From: Bacillus sp. IITD106
GTDB lineage: Bacteria; Bacillota; Bacilli; Bacillales; Bacillaceae_C
Assembly: GCF_019459225.1 (NCBI RefSeq)
Contig: NZ_JAIAZY010000013.1
Span: 1-64,000 of the forward strand
DNA: 64,000 nt
Reading direction: 5' to 3'
Each line of letters starts with the position of its first letter. The stretch's first letter is position 1. The notes beneath the pieces were generated by a model. It was not told the DNA's origin. It did not search any database and saw nothing but the letters and a program-made list of their open reading frames with translations. This document shows positions 1 through 10,843 of the stretch, piece by piece. The position numbers and the translations under genes were made by a program.

Positions 1-345
1 ATTATATTTAAGTTTTACCGAAATTATCATTAATAAACCGTTTTGTTTCGAAATATTTCGTATAATTTCTGAAGATATTTCACGACATAATTTACTTAAC
101 TTGCGTCGACAATAGCTGATAGTACTTTTGCGGATTTTTTTCAATCGTGGCAAACATAGTCTAGGGCAGCGTCAAAATTAACACTCTTTACTCCGACGAA
201 GTTCTTTATCGAACGTATTTCAACGTCTTCTGGCCTATTTTTTCTCACAAAAAAAAGTGCCCCTTCCGTTAAGAAAGAGACGCTAGACTTTACCTATAGT
301 ATTACGTTATAAGCTATCGCAAATGCTTACGTAACATGGATTAAG
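1..345. other. Stretch without a recognisable gene
   Basis: AT-rich sequence on the 3' side of the minus-strand tRNA gene. I see no convincing gene. One minus-strand frame stays open for about 50 codons (roughly 120-285) but has no good start or ribosome binding site and matches nothing I recognise. The 3' flank of a tRNA gene is a common integration site, so decayed mobile DNA is possible, but nothing here proves it. Confidence 0.4.
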
Positions 346-417
346 CGCCCTCGGAGGGAATCGAACCCCCAGTACAAGAACCGGAATCTTGCGTGTTATC
401 CGTTACACCACGAGGGC
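346..417 (-). tRNA. tRNA-Arg (anticodon CCG)
   Basis: Read on the minus strand this is a 72-nt cloverleaf. The acceptor arm GCCCTCG pairs with CGAGGGC, the D arm is GTGT/ACAC, the anticodon arm CAAGA/TCTTG holds the loop TTCCGGT, and the T arm contains GGTTCGATTC. The anticodon CCG reads the arginine codon CGG. The CCA end is not encoded; CTT follows the discriminator G. B. subtilis also has an arginine tRNA gene next to clpP, so the position is conserved. Confidence 0.96.
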
Positions 418-536
418 ATGTTTTTTAACCGTACGATAAAAAATTATATGATAAAATGTTAACCATTGCAAGCACTTTACGTTTATTATTGTAAGAAGTG
501 GTCAATATAATATGATATAAATATGAAGGTGTATTA

Positions 537-566
537 TTTGACCTTTATTGACCATCAATGTATGAT
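537..566 (+). promoter_or_regulatory. clpP promoter with CtsR operator
   Basis: On the minus strand 553-537 reads GGTCAATAAAGGTCAAA, the heptad-N3-heptad direct repeat bound by the heat-shock repressor CtsR, with one deviation from the consensus. The same bases supply a -35 box TTGACC (538-543). It is followed after exactly 17 nt by a -10 box TATGAT (561-566). Repressor binding would therefore block sigma-A RNA polymerase. Transcription should start near 573, giving a leader of about 45 nt before clpP. Confidence 0.88.
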
Positions 567-617
567 GGAAATACATAATGTAATATTGCCAATAGGCGAT
601 CAAAGGAGGAGAACATT

Positions 618-1217
618 TTGCATTTAATACCAACTGTTATTGAACAAACAAACCGCGGAGAACGTGCATACGATATTTATTCCAGATTGTTGAAAGACCG
701 TATTATCATGCTTGGAAGTGCAATTGATGATACTGTAGCGAACTCAATCGTTGCTCAGTTGTTATTCCTGGATGCGGAAAATCCTGAAAAAGATATTTAT
801 CTCTACATTAATAGCCCGGGCGGAAGTATTACTGCTGGTATGGCAATCTATGACACAATGCAATATATTAAAGCGGATGTACATACCATCTGTATTGGTA
901 TGGCAGCATCAATGGGTGCATTTTTACTTGCAGCAGGAGCAAAAGGCAAACGCTTTGCCCTTCCAAACAGTGAAGTGATGATTCACCAGCCGCTAGGTGG
1001 AGCGCAAGGTCAAGCAACTGAAATTGAGATTGCCGCAAAAAGAATTCTCCACATGCGTGAGAAATTAAATAAAATTCTTGCAGAGCGCACAGGACAACCA
1101 ATTGAAGTGATTGAACGCGACACGGACCGCGATAATTTCATGACAGCTGAAAGAGCAAAAGAATATGGATTGATTGACCAAATTATTCAGCACAACGCTG
1201 ATTTGTCTAAAAAGTAA
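618..1217 (+). CDS. clpP: ATP-dependent Clp protease proteolytic subunit
   Basis: ClpP is the serine protease core that forms a double heptamer ring in the cytoplasm and degrades proteins unfolded by ClpC, ClpX or ClpE. The 199-residue protein is the usual length and nearly matches the B. subtilis protein as I recall it. The catalytic triad is Ser98 (in GMAASMGAF), His123 (MIHQPLGG) and Asp172 (DTDRDNF). The start is TTG at 618, placed 7 nt after AAAGGAGGAG. It is monocistronic, between a CtsR-controlled promoter and a strong terminator, so it should be induced by heat and protein-damage stress. Confidence 0.98.
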   Translation: MHLIPTVIEQTNRGERAYDIYSRLLKDRIIMLGSAIDDTVANSIVAQLLFLDAENPEKDIYLYINSPGGSITAGMAIYDTMQYIKADVHTICIGMAASMGAFLLAAGAKGKRFALPNSEVMIHQPLGGAQGQATEIEIAAKRILHMREKLNKILAERTGQPIEVIERDTDRDNFMTAERAKEYGLIDQIIQHNADLSKK

Positions 1218-1240
1218 AAATGGATAATCTCTTAAATGAA

Positions 1241-1282
1241 ACAGGTGGAAAACATGGACGTTTTTCACCTGTTTTTTTTTTT
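1241..1282 (+). terminator. clpP terminator
   Basis: A stem of ACAGGTGGAAAA against TTTTTCACCTGT is followed directly by a run of 11 T. It lies 23 nt after the clpP stop codon. Confidence 0.9.
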
Positions 1283-1296
1283 CAAATACTACAATG

Positions 1297-1440
1297 AATC
1301 CTCGGGAATTAGCTTTGGATTCTGGATCAAATCCTCTCTCCACTTAATTTCATCGAGAATTAACACTGAATTCTAGACCAAATCTTCGTTCCGCTTGATT
1401 TCATCGAGAATTATCACCCGACGCCAGACCAAGCTCCTTT
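1297..1440. repeat. Degenerate 51-bp tandem repeat, array A (about 3 units)
   Basis: Three imperfect units start at 1297, 1348 and 1399, exactly 51 bp apart. The second and third begin with TTTCATCGAGAATTA; the first is more diverged (AATCCTCGGGAATTA). The array sits between the convergent ends of clpP and the ABC exporter gene. It has the same period as the arrays at 22.4 kb and 59.7-60.6 kb and shares the core TTCGTTCC ... CGAGAA with the former. Confidence 0.7.
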
Positions 1441-1471
1441 AACTAAAATATCGAGATATATAAGACCTAAT

Positions 1472-1500
1472 TAAAAAAGAAGAGACCGAAATCTCTTCTT
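1472..1500 (-). terminator. Terminator of the ABC exporter gene
   Basis: On the minus strand AAGAAGAGA pairs with TCTCTTCTT and is followed by TTTTAATT. It lies 4 nt past the stop codon at 1505. Confidence 0.85.
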
Positions 1501-1504
1501 GAAA

Positions 1505-3223
1505 TCACACTTCCTGAAACTGTATATTATGGAGCCTTGAGAATAATCCGCCTTGATTGACTAATTCTGAATATGTTCCATCTTCTGCAATACCATCCTC
1601 CGTCACAACGACGACCCTATCTGCATCGCGGATTGTCGCGAGACGGTGGGCGATGACTAAAGTGGTCCGATTTTCAGCTAGTTCATTCAATGCTTGTTGG
1701 ATTATTTTTTCCGTTTCTGTATCGAGTGCAGAAGTGGCCTCGTCCAATATTAAGATTGGTGGATTTTTCAAAAACATTCTCGCGATGGCGAGACGTTGTT
1801 TTTGTCCTCCAGAAAGCTTTAATCCACGTTCCCCAATTTGCGTTTCGTAGCCATCTGGAAGAGAGGCGATAAAGTCTTCTAAATGAGCTTTACGGGCGGC
1901 ATCATGAATTTCCTCTTCAGTCGCATTTCTTTTTCCGTAGGCGATGTTTTCCCGGATTGTTCCGGTAAATAAAAAGACGTCTTGCTGGACGATTCCGATC
2001 TGTGAGCGAAGTGAGTGCTTCGTCATATCGCGAATATCTATCCCATCGATTGATATCGAGCCTGATTTCACATCATAAAAACGAGGAATTAACGAACAGA
2101 TCGTTGTTTTTCCCGCTCCAGAAGGACCCACGAAGGCAATCGTTTCTCCAGCGCGAATATTCAAATTAATGCCTTCCAGAACGGCTTTATGATCGTCATA
2201 CTGGAAATGAACATCATTAAATTGAATATCTCCCATTAATCCTTTTACATTTTCAGCGTTAGGACGATCCTTAATTTCTGGTTCTTGATTAATTAAATCA
2301 AGGAATCTCTTAAATCCTGCCATTCCTTTCGGATACAGCTCAAGTAATGCACTGATTTTATCAACTGGTTTGATCAAAACATTTACGTACAATACGAAAC
2401 TGACAAGCTCTCCATAAGTAAGTTTGCCGTTGAAACTAAACCACGCACCTACTACTAAAACGAGCAGAGTGACCAGACGAGTCATCATATAAATGCTAGA
2501 ATGGGTCAAAGCCATTACTTTATAAGCAATCAACTTCGCTAACCGGAAGCTGCCATTATCTTTTTTGAATCGATTAATTTCAAATTCCTCATTCGTAAAA
2601 GATTGTACGACGCGTACGCCTGACACACTATCTTCCACTCTCGCATTGACATCAGCAATTCGGCCGTACATATTTTTCCATGCGTTATTCATTTTAATGT
2701 TGCAATACGTTACAAGCCATACAAGGAAAGGAATCATAATAATCGCAATCACAGCCAGTTCAGGATTTATATTGAACATGATGACAAACGCACCAACAAA
2801 CGTCATGATGGCTATAAAAAAATCCTCTGGACCATGGTGGGCAAGTTCACCGATATCAAATAAATCATTTGTAATTCGGCTCATAATATGCCCAGTCTTC
2901 GTATTATCAAAAAAGCGGAAAGATTGGCGTTGGACATGGGTAAACAATTGTTCCCTCATATCCGTTTCGATATTGATCCCAAGTTTATGACCTAAATAAC
3001 TGACGATATATTGCAAAATAGTACTTAATAAATAGACGACCAGTAGTAGAAAGCCGACGGTTACAATCTTATTCCAGTCTCCTCCGGGCAAAAGTTTATC
3101 AATAAACCATTGCACCGCTACCGGAAAAGCCAATTCAAGTATCGCTACAAAAACAGCGCTTGAAAAGTCAATTATGAATAAACGTTTATGCGGCTTATAA
3201 TATGAAAAAAACTTTTTCAACAT
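1505..3223 (-). CDS. ABC exporter, fused permease and ATPase
   Basis: This is a half-transporter that should act as a homodimer in the membrane to export lipids, drugs or peptides; the substrate cannot be read from sequence. The first 320 residues hold six membrane segments. The C-terminal ATPase has Walker A GPSGAGKTT (near residue 365), Q loop, signature LSGGQKQR, Walker B LILDEATSALD and the His switch AHRLAT. Length (572 aa) and motifs resemble Staphylococcus Sav1866. I start at the ATG at 3223, 7 nt after AGAGGTGAG, not at an upstream in-frame start at 3247. It follows crh in the same direction, separated by a short GC hairpin. Confidence 0.9.
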   Translation of the reverse strand: MLKKFFSYYKPHKRLFIIDFSSAVFVAILELAFPVAVQWFIDKLLPGGDWNKIVTVGFLLLVVYLLSTILQYIVSYLGHKLGINIETDMREQLFTHVQRQSFRFFDNTKTGHIMSRITNDLFDIGELAHHGPEDFFIAIMTFVGAFVIMFNINPELAVIAIIMIPFLVWLVTYCNIKMNNAWKNMYGRIADVNARVEDSVSGVRVVQSFTNEEFEINRFKKDNGSFRLAKLIAYKVMALTHSSIYMMTRLVTLLVLVVGAWFSFNGKLTYGELVSFVLYVNVLIKPVDKISALLELYPKGMAGFKRFLDLINQEPEIKDRPNAENVKGLMGDIQFNDVHFQYDDHKAVLEGINLNIRAGETIAFVGPSGAGKTTICSLIPRFYDVKSGSISIDGIDIRDMTKHSLRSQIGIVQQDVFLFTGTIRENIAYGKRNATEEEIHDAARKAHLEDFIASLPDGYETQIGERGLKLSGGQKQRLAIARMFLKNPPILILDEATSALDTETEKIIQQALNELAENRTTLVIAHRLATIRDADRVVVVTEDGIAEDGTYSELVNQGGLFSRLHNIQFQEV

Positions 3224-3248
3224 AAGAATTCTCACCTCTAAAAGCAAT

Positions 3249-3269
3249 AGGCGGCATTAGCCGCCGCCT
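3249..3269 (-). terminator. GC hairpin between crh and the ABC exporter gene
   Basis: AGGCGGC pairs with GCCGCCT around a 7-nt loop, but only ATTGCTTTTA follows. It is a weak terminator or attenuator and may lower read-through from the crh operon into the exporter gene. Confidence 0.5.
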
Positions 3270-3279
3270 AAAAATGTAC

Positions 3280-3537
3280 TTAACTCTCACTTTGTACAAA
3301 TGCTGATAATGTATCCAACGCTTCCTCTTCATCATTGCCTTCAGCAAGAAGCTTAATGGTTGCACCCGGCCCAATGGCAAGGCTCATTAATCCCATGATA
3401 CTTTTCGCATTTACTTTTCTGCCATCTTTCTCAATAAAAACATCCGATAAAAAACGACTGGCTTCTTGTACAAATTGTGCGGCAGATCGTGCTTGTAACC
3501 CAGTATTTAATTTTACTTCCACTTCTTTTTCAGCCAT
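3280..3537 (-). CDS. crh: Crh, catabolite-repression HPr-like protein
   Basis: Crh is an HPr paralogue that works only in regulation. When phosphorylated on Ser46 by HPr kinase it becomes a co-repressor of CcpA. The 85-residue protein has Gln15 (in NTGLQARSA) where HPr has the phosphotransfer His15, so it cannot carry PTS phosphate. Ser46 is present in NAKSIMGL. This Gln15/Ser46 pair is what separates Crh from HPr. It lies directly downstream of whiA, as in B. subtilis. The kinase gene hprK is also in this window (12.7 kb). Confidence 0.97.
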   Translation of the reverse strand: MAEKEVEVKLNTGLQARSAAQFVQEASRFLSDVFIEKDGRKVNAKSIMGLMSLAIGPGATIKLLAEGNDEEEALDTLSAFVQSES

Positions 3538-3560
3538 TACTTATCTCCCCTTATTAAAAT

Positions 3561-4496
3561 TTATTCTCCTTTACGAAGTTTATCTGCAATGGCATCAATT
3601 TTTCTCAAACGATGATTAATACCTGATTTACTAATTGTGCCAGTTGAAACCATTTCTCCTAATTCCTTCAATGTAACATCTTGATGTTCAACACGAAGAA
3701 CTGCAATTTCCCTCAGCTTTTCTGGTAAAATATCCAATCCTACTGTTTCTTCAATATAACGGATATTTTCAACTTGCCTAAGGGCAGCACCAATTGTTTT
3801 ATTCAAATTTGCAGTCTCACAGTTGACAAGTCGATTCACCGAATTGCGCATATCCCGCACAATCCTAACATCCTCAAAACGCAGCAACGCATTATGAGCA
3901 CCTATTACATTTAGGAATTCCGTAATTTTTTCAGCCTCTTTTAAATACGTAATAAAACCATTCTTTCTTTCTAATGTTTTACTATTCAATCCAAAATCGT
4001 TCATCAATTCACATAGGGATTCATTATGTTCCTTATAAAGCGAGAAGATTTCAAGGTGGTAAGATGACGTTTCTGGGTTATTGACCGAACCACCTGCAAG
4101 AAATGCACCTCGTAAATACGATCTTTTACAGCATTTTTTGCGAACCAACTCTTTCTCAATATCATGTATAAAAGTAAGCCCATCCCCAAGAATTTTCAAT
4201 TCACGAAGAATATGCTCTGCTTTATTTTTCAGACGAACAATATATACATTATTTTTTTTCAACCGCATTTTTTTCCTGACAAGCAATTCGACGTCTGCTT
4301 CATACAGCTTTTTTATAAGCATATAAATTCGGCGGGCTATTGCTGCATTTTCAGTTTGAACATTTACAATCAAAATTCGGTTTGAAAAGGAGAGTGAACC
4401 ATTCATCTTAATGAGAGCGGAAAGCTCTGCTTTGGCACAACAATCCTTCACTTCGAGATTTGTTAATTCTTTCTTTGTCTCAGAAGCAAACGACAA
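3561..4496 (-). CDS. whiA: WhiA, DNA-binding protein linked to cell division
   Basis: WhiA combines an N-terminal LAGLIDADG-homing-endonuclease-like fold, without nuclease activity, with a C-terminal helix-turn-helix. In Bacillus it binds DNA and affects cell division and chromosome segregation. The N-terminus [19 protein letters not shown] is almost identical to YvcL of B. subtilis. The C-terminal helix-turn-helix lies around [20 protein letters not shown] choose the TTG at 4496, 8 nt after AAAGGAGG; the in-frame GTG at 4505 overlaps that ribosome binding site. Length is then 311 aa. It sits between yvcK and crh in the conserved operon. Confidence 0.95.
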   Translation of the reverse strand: MSFASETKKELTNLEVKDCCAKAELSALIKMNGSLSFSNRILIVNVQTENAAIARRIYMLIKKLYEADVELLVRKKMRLKKNNVYIVRLKNKAEHILRELKILGDGLTFIHDIEKELVRKKCCKRSYLRGAFLAGGSVNNPETSSYHLEIFSLYKEHNESLCELMNDFGLNSKTLERKNGFITYLKEAEKITEFLNVIGAHNALLRFEDVRIVRDMRNSVNRLVNCETANLNKTIGAALRQVENIRYIEETVGLDILPEKLREIAVLRVEHQDVTLKELGEMVSTGTISKSGINHRLRKIDAIADKLRKGE

Positions 4497-4531
4497 CCTT
4501 TCCACCTCCTTTTTACACTTTGAAAAAACAA

Positions 4532-5500
4532 TTATTCTGAGCCTTTGTCTAGGAGCGAATATATGATGCTCGCCACTTTTTCAGTATTATGGCGGATATA
4601 GCCATTTTCAAAGCTAATAAATTCATCATATAATACTTCCAATCCGAGGGAAATTAGGCGATCTACATCAAATTGAACTGGTTGCGCAAGCTCTTCCTTG
4701 TATCGGTCTTGAACAGCAGCTGGAATTTCTTCATTATTTACTAGCATTAGGTCAATGAATGAACAGTTCATATGATTATATAAAGCTTCCACATGGTCGC
4801 TGGCCGTAAATCCTAAAGTTTCTCCTGCTTGTGTCATTAAGTTGCAAATATATACCTTTTTAGCATTAGAGTTGCACACTTCCTCACCAAGGCCTGGTAC
4901 GAGTAAATTAGGTAGAATACTTGTATAAAGACTTCCCGGTCCGATTACAATCAAATCAGCTTCACGAATCGACCTAATCGTTTCTGGAAGAGGCTTAATA
5001 GCTTCCGGTGTCAGAAAAACACGGTTAATTCTTTTACCCGAAAAAGGGATCTTTGATTCCCCACTTACAATCGTGCCATCTTCCATTTCCGCATGCAACA
5101 CAACGCTTTGATTAGCGGCAGGCAAAACTTTACCATGTACATTAAGGACCCGACTCGTTTCTTGGACCGCGTGGACAAAGTCACCTGTAATGGAAGTTAA
5201 GGCAGCGAGAATTAAATTGCCGAGAGAATGTCCCGAAAGTTCATTTGACGTATTAAACCGATGCTGAAACATTTTCTCTACAAGTGGTTCTACATCGGAT
5301 AGTGCGGCTAATACATTCCTTATATCGCCAGGTGATGGAATTTCCATCTCATTTCTGATCCTGCCTGAGCTTCCTCCATCATCGGCAACTGTAACGATTG
5401 CTGTAATATCGACTGGTCTTTTTTTCAAACCGCGTAAAAGTACGGGCAACCCCGTTCCGCCGCCTATTACAACAACTTTCGGCTTTGAAATTTGCTTCAT
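4532..5500 (-). CDS. yvcK: YvcK/MgfK, gluconeogenesis factor
   Basis: This is a CofD-like Rossmann protein that binds UDP-sugars. In B. subtilis it is needed for growth on gluconeogenic carbon sources and for correct PBP1 placement. The glycine-rich N-terminus [19 protein letters not shown] and the [10 protein letters not shown] and SPGDIRNVL motifs are diagnostic. At 322 aa it is of normal length. Its start overlaps the rapZ stop by 4 nt (ATGA), so the two are translationally coupled, and whiA follows 35 nt downstream. Confidence 0.95.
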   Translation of the reverse strand: MKQISKPKVVVIGGGTGLPVLLRGLKKRPVDITAIVTVADDGGSSGRIRNEMEIPSPGDIRNVLAALSDVEPLVEKMFQHRFNTSNELSGHSLGNLILAALTSITGDFVHAVQETSRVLNVHGKVLPAANQSVVLHAEMEDGTIVSGESKIPFSGKRINRVFLTPEAIKPLPETIRSIREADLIVIGPGSLYTSILPNLLVPGLGEEVCNSNAKKVYICNLMTQAGETLGFTASDHVEALYNHMNCSFIDLMLVNNEEIPAAVQDRYKEELAQPVQFDVDRLISLGLEVLYDEFISFENGYIRHNTEKVASIIYSLLDKGSE

Positions 5501-6393
5501 TTAGCTATTCCCTTTCTCTTTTGTATGTCTCGATGCAGCACTTGAATTTTATAGTCCTTTTTATAAAATGCTCCGATATACTCAGCAAGTGCTACCGACC
5601 TATGTTGCCCACCTGTACATCCTATTGCAATGACAAGCTGACTTTTTCCTTCCCGTTTATATAGTGGCAGCATAAATGTCAAAAGATCTGTCGTTTTGGC
5701 AAGAAATTTTTGCGTATCATTCCATTTTAATACATAGCTTGATACTTCTTCTTCAAGCCCCGTTTTGGGCCTCATATGGTCTACATAATGGGGATTCGGC
5801 AAAAAGCGTACATCAAAAACAAGATCTGCATCTATAGGGATGCCATGTTTGAAACCGAACGACATGACATTGACTGTAAAAATGGTTTGTTTATTTGCAG
5901 AAAACTCAACTAATATTTTTTCACGAAGCTCCATTGGCTTCATCTTGGACGTGTTATAAATTAATTTTGCTCGACCTTTTAATTCATTAAGTAATTCCCG
6001 TTCCTGATTGATTCCCTCTAACGGCAATCCTGACGGTGCAAGTGGATGGGATCTTCGTGTTTCTTTGTATCTTCTTACTAATGTGGCATCATCCGCATCA
6101 AGAAAAAGAATTTGCGGCGTCACCCAAGTATAGCCGGATAGTTCATCGATAAGGCGCACTAGCGTATCAAAAAATTCCCTTCCCCGTAAATCCATCACGA
6201 GGGCCACTTTGTTCATTTTATTTCCAGATTCCTTCATTAATTCTAGGAATTTTGGCATGAGCGCTGGCGGTAAATTGTCCACACAAAAGAAACCTAAATC
6301 TTCAAAGCTTCGGATCGCAACAGTTTTTCCCGCCCCCGACATTCCCGTAATAATGACTAACTGTATTTCATCCGTTGCACTTGCTGGATTCAT
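5497..6393 (-). CDS. rapZ: RapZ family nucleotide-binding protein (YvcJ)
   Basis: RapZ proteins are P-loop nucleotide-binding proteins. The E. coli member guides RNase E to GlmZ and controls amino-sugar synthesis, while B. subtilis YvcJ hydrolyses GTP and affects competence. The Walker A motif is GMSGAGKT at residues 17-24, and the C-terminal domain has the conserved [11 protein letters not shown] choose the ATG at 6393, 9 nt after CAGGAG; an in-frame GTG at 6417 lacks a ribosome binding site. It is the first gene of the rapZ-yvcK-whiA-crh operon. The Nudix gene yvcI that precedes it in B. subtilis is missing here. Confidence 0.95.
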   Translation of the reverse strand: MNPASATDEIQLVIITGMSGAGKTVAIRSFEDLGFFCVDNLPPALMPKFLELMKESGNKMNKVALVMDLRGREFFDTLVRLIDELSGYTWVTPQILFLDADDATLVRRYKETRRSHPLAPSGLPLEGINQERELLNELKGRAKLIYNTSKMKPMELREKILVEFSANKQTIFTVNVMSFGFKHGIPIDADLVFDVRFLPNPHYVDHMRPKTGLEEEVSSYVLKWNDTQKFLAKTTDLLTFMLPLYKREGKSQLVIAIGCTGGQHRSVALAEYIGAFYKKDYKIQVLHRDIQKRKGIAK

Positions 6394-6628
6394 AGTTCCC
6401 AACTCCTGTTTTCGCACGAAATGTATTTTTGGTAGATTCCATTCATATTATTATACTATTTACAGTTACGAAATAATAGTAATTGTGAAATTTCCAAGTA
6501 AAAATAAAGAGCAACCCTCCGTCATCTATGTCCAATTATCACAAAGACTTGCTTCCTTCCATCTTTTCTAATTATACGCACGAGCTTATAAATTCTTCAC
6601 GAAAATCAAAGTTCATTATTTTCTAAGC

Positions 6629-6661
6629 AAAAAAAATAGCACAGGCTAGGCCTATGCTCTA
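6629..6661 (-). terminator. Terminator upstream of rapZ, probably ending trxB transcripts
   Basis: On the minus strand AGCATAGG pairs with CCTGTGCT (one G-T pair) around GCCTAG-type loop sequence, followed by ATTTTTTTT. It lies about 225 nt downstream of the trxB stop codon and insulates rapZ. Confidence 0.8.
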
Positions 6662-6698
6662 AGAAAGGGATATTGTATAAAAAGGGGGTCAATATCTC

Positions 6699-6749
6699 AT
6701 GACTATACTTTACCTCAAAATCATTTCACTACTGTTACAATTTTATTAA
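6699..6749 (+). CDS. Possible 16-residue hydrophobic peptide
   Basis: ATG at 6699 follows AAAAAGGGGGTC by 8 nt and opens a 16-codon frame, MTILYLKIISLLLQFY, ending in TAA. The ribosome binding site is strong and the peptide is hydrophobic. It lies in the gap between rapZ and trxB where B. subtilis has yvcI. I do not recognise it. It could be a membrane peptide, a leader peptide or chance. Confidence 0.25.
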   Translation: MTILYLKIISLLLQFY

Positions 6750-6884
6750 GTCGTGATTACGTTTTGGGCTACTATATATTTTTTGAAGCCGATACGCAAC
6801 TCCTCGACGTTTGGCGTGCCTTTTGGTATGCGACTCACAGAAAATTCTCCCCTCAACAAACCCTTTCCTATTTTTCAATTGACA

Positions 6885-7874
<990 letters not shown>

Positions 7875-7928
7875 TCAATTTCCTACATCTATCGTATAAA
7901 ACAATTATCGTCAAGTCCAAATATATGC

Positions 7929-9440
7929 TTACTGCCAGACCTTTTCCACAACCTTAATATATTTGCGCAAAGTGGCCTGTGATATTCCGTATTCTTCGGC
8001 TATTTTCTTTTGAGTTTTTTTATTATGACTCTGTTTATACCAAATATACTCCGTCGCAGCTGCAAGCGCGTTTGGATTTTCCATAGGAACCTTTTCTCCA
8101 AGTCCTTGAATAAAAAAAGAAAACCATTGCAATAGGATATTACGAGTATGGATGCCAGCTTCCTTAAATCTCTCGTACAATATCATTGCTACTTCATGGC
8201 ATTTTTCAATATATTTCTCTTCAGGGATAGAAGCTTTTAGCTTATCCTTCAATATGTGCGCAAGGTAAAGTTTTTCCGAAAAAGAAAAATCCTCTAACCG
8301 TTTAAAATCCGGGTGTGAAAGAATATCCTTCATATTAGCCGACATCGACATTAGAAATATGCCATAAAGTCTTTCTTCAAGCCGCTCGCTTCGAATCATT
8401 TTCAAAACAGCTGATTCATCCTCTAAATTCCTTGGGTCAGGATGGTCCTTAACATTCCAAGGCTCGATTTTGGCCTGTTCTGGATTCATTTTGATTAGTG
8501 TTTCCCATGCTTGATAGGCCATTTTTTTATGTCCTGTAAAATAAGCAGCTTTTGCTAACCAATAATGAAATCCTTCGCCTCCATCATATCCATATTTTTG
8601 AATTTGCCTTAGCCAAAAATACGCCTGCTCATATTTTCCCGTTAACGCAAAAGTCGCACCTAGCTTATAACGATGTTCAAATAACATCGGCTGTACTTTA
8701 TCTAATGCTGTCAATAGTTCATTTAATTGATCCGTTTCCCTTTCATAATAAAGAAACACCGCTAAATTACAAAGCGCATGTAAATTTCCTGGATTATTTT
8801 CCAACACTTTTTCCAATACACCTGCCGCTTTTCCTGTATCACCTTCATAAAAATAAGCTAGAGCCAAGTTATTGTAGGCGGGCCAAAATTCTGGATAACC
8901 CTCAATGATATCTTCTAGCATTTTTACTGCTTCAATAAATTCTCCTTTTTCCAGTAATAACCTAGAGGCTTCCAATTTACCAATCATTTCATCCTGTTCT
9001 ACTAAACTATCAAGATTATCATCGTCTTCAAGGCCGATTAAATGCATCAATTCTTCCGCCTCAATTGAAAATTCGCCAATCTCATCTTCTTCAAGATATA
9101 TTTGTGCATGCTTAAAAGCATCCGTAAACATACCAAGATGTGCAAAATTATTTGCGATAAAATAATGGCACTCTGTCATGCCTTCATCCAACTCATTTAG
9201 TATCATAAATAAAAGTTTATTAGACTCCGAAAACTCTCCTGCATCTGTATACACAATTGCAAGTTGACAAGCAATGATCGCTTCACCAGGTTCTAATTCC
9301 AACGCTCTTTTTAAATATTTCTTCGCTTTATTTATATCAAAACGGTCATACGCCTTTAAACCTTTATTGTAATAATATTCACCAGTCGGGATGAATGGGA
9401 ATATTTTGGCCTTCTCAAATCGTGCCTTCGAGTCTTTCAT
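7929..9440 (-). CDS. yvcD: Tetratricopeptide-repeat protein (YvcD-like)
   Basis: A 503-residue cytoplasmic protein built mainly of tetratricopeptide repeats; clear TPR units occur around residues 20-90 and 150-240 (for example LALAYFYEGDTGKAAGVLEKVLENNPG). The last 30 residues (KKIAEEYGISQATLRKY) look like a small helix-turn-helix. TPR proteins are binding scaffolds; the partner and function are unknown. The ATG at 9440 follows ACGGAGGATTTAG. Position upstream of trxB agrees with B. subtilis yvcD. Confidence 0.85.
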   Translation of the reverse strand: MKDSKARFEKAKIFPFIPTGEYYYNKGLKAYDRFDINKAKKYLKRALELEPGEAIIACQLAIVYTDAGEFSESNKLLFMILNELDEGMTECHYFIANNFAHLGMFTDAFKHAQIYLEEDEIGEFSIEAEELMHLIGLEDDDNLDSLVEQDEMIGKLEASRLLLEKGEFIEAVKMLEDIIEGYPEFWPAYNNLALAYFYEGDTGKAAGVLEKVLENNPGNLHALCNLAVFLYYERETDQLNELLTALDKVQPMLFEHRYKLGATFALTGKYEQAYFWLRQIQKYGYDGGEGFHYWLAKAAYFTGHKKMAYQAWETLIKMNPEQAKIEPWNVKDHPDPRNLEDESAVLKMIRSERLEERLYGIFLMSMSANMKDILSHPDFKRLEDFSFSEKLYLAHILKDKLKASIPEEKYIEKCHEVAMILYERFKEAGIHTRNILLQWFSFFIQGLGEKVPMENPNALAAATEYIWYKQSHNKKTQKKIAEEYGISQATLRKYIKVVEKVWQ

Positions 9441-9627
9441 CTAAATCCTCCGTTGTTAAGTTCCTTTGTCGCTTTTTGTAGTATAACATAATGACTAGAT
9501 TGTTTGAAGTAGCGTCAATGCAGTAGTAGTCGTAAAAAGTAAAGAATATAGCGATGAATGAATTTCGTCGAAGTTTGGAGGAATACATAACCAAGCTCCA
9601 TTTTGATTTAAGAGTAGTAATAAAAAC

Positions 9628-9662
9628 GAAAAACCGGATGCTTTGATGCATCAGGTTTCTTT
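9628..9662 (-). terminator. Terminator of the hprK-lgt-yvoD-ppaX-yvoF operon
   Basis: On the minus strand AAACCTGATGC pairs with GCATCCGGTTT (one mismatch), followed by TTCGTTTTTATT. The stem starts inside the last codons of yvoF. Confidence 0.75.
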
Positions 9663-10193
9663 TTTCCCCATTCCATATATATCATCATTTTTCCATCTTT
9701 CGGCCAGCTCATCTTTTGAGTAAATGATCTGCATCGGGTTGCCGCCGACGAACGTGCCAGCAGGAACATCTTTATGGACAAGCGTTCCCGCAGATACAAT
9801 AGCGTTATCGCCAATTTTTATACCAGGTAAGATCGTCGAATTAGCGCCGATCATAACTTCATCTCCGATTTCTACACTTCCTAGACGATATTCTTTTATT
9901 AAATATTCGTGGGCTAAAATAGTTGTATTGTAGCCGATGACGGTATTTCTGCCGACGGAAATTTTTTCCGGAAACATAATATCCAGCATGACCATTAACG
10001 CAAATGAGGTATGCTCGCCGACTTTCATCCGCAAAAAATGGCGATACATCCAATTTTTCACCCCAAGAAATGGTGTATATCTTGCCATTTGAATGACGAT
10101 GAAATTACGAACAACCTTCCAAAACGGCACTGTTTTATAGACGTGCCAGAGTGAATTTGGTCCTGAAACTGGAAAACGTTCAGTCCTTCTCAT
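9651..10193 (-). CDS. yvoF: Hexapeptide-repeat acyltransferase (YvoF)
   Basis: A 180-residue protein whose C-terminal half is a left-handed beta helix made of hexapeptide repeats (for example [38 protein letters not shown]). This fold is typical of O-acetyltransferases that use acetyl-CoA. The acceptor substrate is unknown. It overlaps the ppaX stop by 4 nt and ends the operon, as in B. subtilis, where it follows ppaX. Confidence 0.88.
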   Translation of the reverse strand: MRRTERFPVSGPNSLWHVYKTVPFWKVVRNFIVIQMARYTPFLGVKNWMYRHFLRMKVGEHTSFALMVMLDIMFPEKISVGRNTVIGYNTTILAHEYLIKEYRLGSVEIGDEVMIGANSTILPGIKIGDNAIVSAGTLVHKDVPAGTFVGGNPMQIIYSKDELAERWKNDDIYGMGKKET

Positions 10194-10843
10194 TTCATTC
10201 CGACTCCGACAATATCCAATAAATCAGACATTTGATCAAGTATATAGTCAGGTTCAAATTGTTCCAAATACTCTCTTCCTTTTAAAGACCAGGAAACCCC
10301 ACAAGTATATGTACCCGCATTTTTCCCACCTAAAATATCATGGTGATTATCCCCAATCATAATCGCTTCATCAGGTGAAGACCCTAATAAATCCAAAGCT
10401 TTATCTAGAGGCTCAGGATCTGGTTTGGCGTGTTCAACCTCATCTAGCGAGATGACAACATCAAAAAATTGATCAAGATTTGTGAGAACGAGTCCTTTTA
10501 ACACGACATCCCGCACCTTTGTGGAAACAATCGCCAGCTTAAATCCATTTTCGTGAAGAGTACGAATCGTCTCGAACACACCATTAAACTCTTTTACTAA
10601 TAGATCATGCTGCTCTACATTATAAGTTCGGTAAACCTTGATCATCTCTTCAGCTTTATCTGGATTTATTCCCATAAAAACATCTAGTAAAGTAGGTCCC
10701 ATAAATGGAAGAACATCCTCCCGTCCATACTTGCCGGGATAATATTTTTCAAGAGTATGAAGATACGAGGAAATGATCAATTCATTTGTATCGATTAACG
10801 TTCCGTCAAGATCGAATAATAATGTAGTAATTTTTTTATCCAT
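10190..10843 (-). CDS. ppaX: Pyrophosphatase PpaX
   Basis: A HAD-family hydrolase that removes the pyrophosphate made when HprK/P dephosphorylates Ser46-phosphorylated HPr and Crh. The nucleophile motif is FDLDGTL with Asp11 and Asp13. The Thr/Ser motif is IVSTK, the Lys motif is around HAKPDPEPL, and the last motif is MIGDNHHDI. Length (217 aa) is normal. Its ATG overlaps the yvoD stop by one base, and it shares an operon with hprK, which fits its role. Confidence 0.95.
   Translation of the reverse strand: MDKKITTLLFDLDGTLIDTNELIISSYLHTLEKYYPGKYGREDVLPFMGPTLLDVFMGINPDKAEEMIKVYRTYNVEQHDLLVKEFNGVFETIRTLHENGFKLAIVSTKVRDVVLKGLVLTNLDQFFDVVISLDEVEHAKPDPEPLDKALDLLGSSPDEAIMIGDNHHDILGGKNAGTYTCGVSWSLKGREYLEQFEPDYILDQMSDLLDIVGVGMK

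Noticed and set aside
240-300. Terminator for the tRNA gene in the A-rich stretch near 250
   Set aside because: A run of T exists on the minus strand, but I find no convincing stem before it.
1065-1343. Antisense frame over the 3' end of clpP
   Set aside because: It covers the clpP terminator and array A and has no ribosome binding site.
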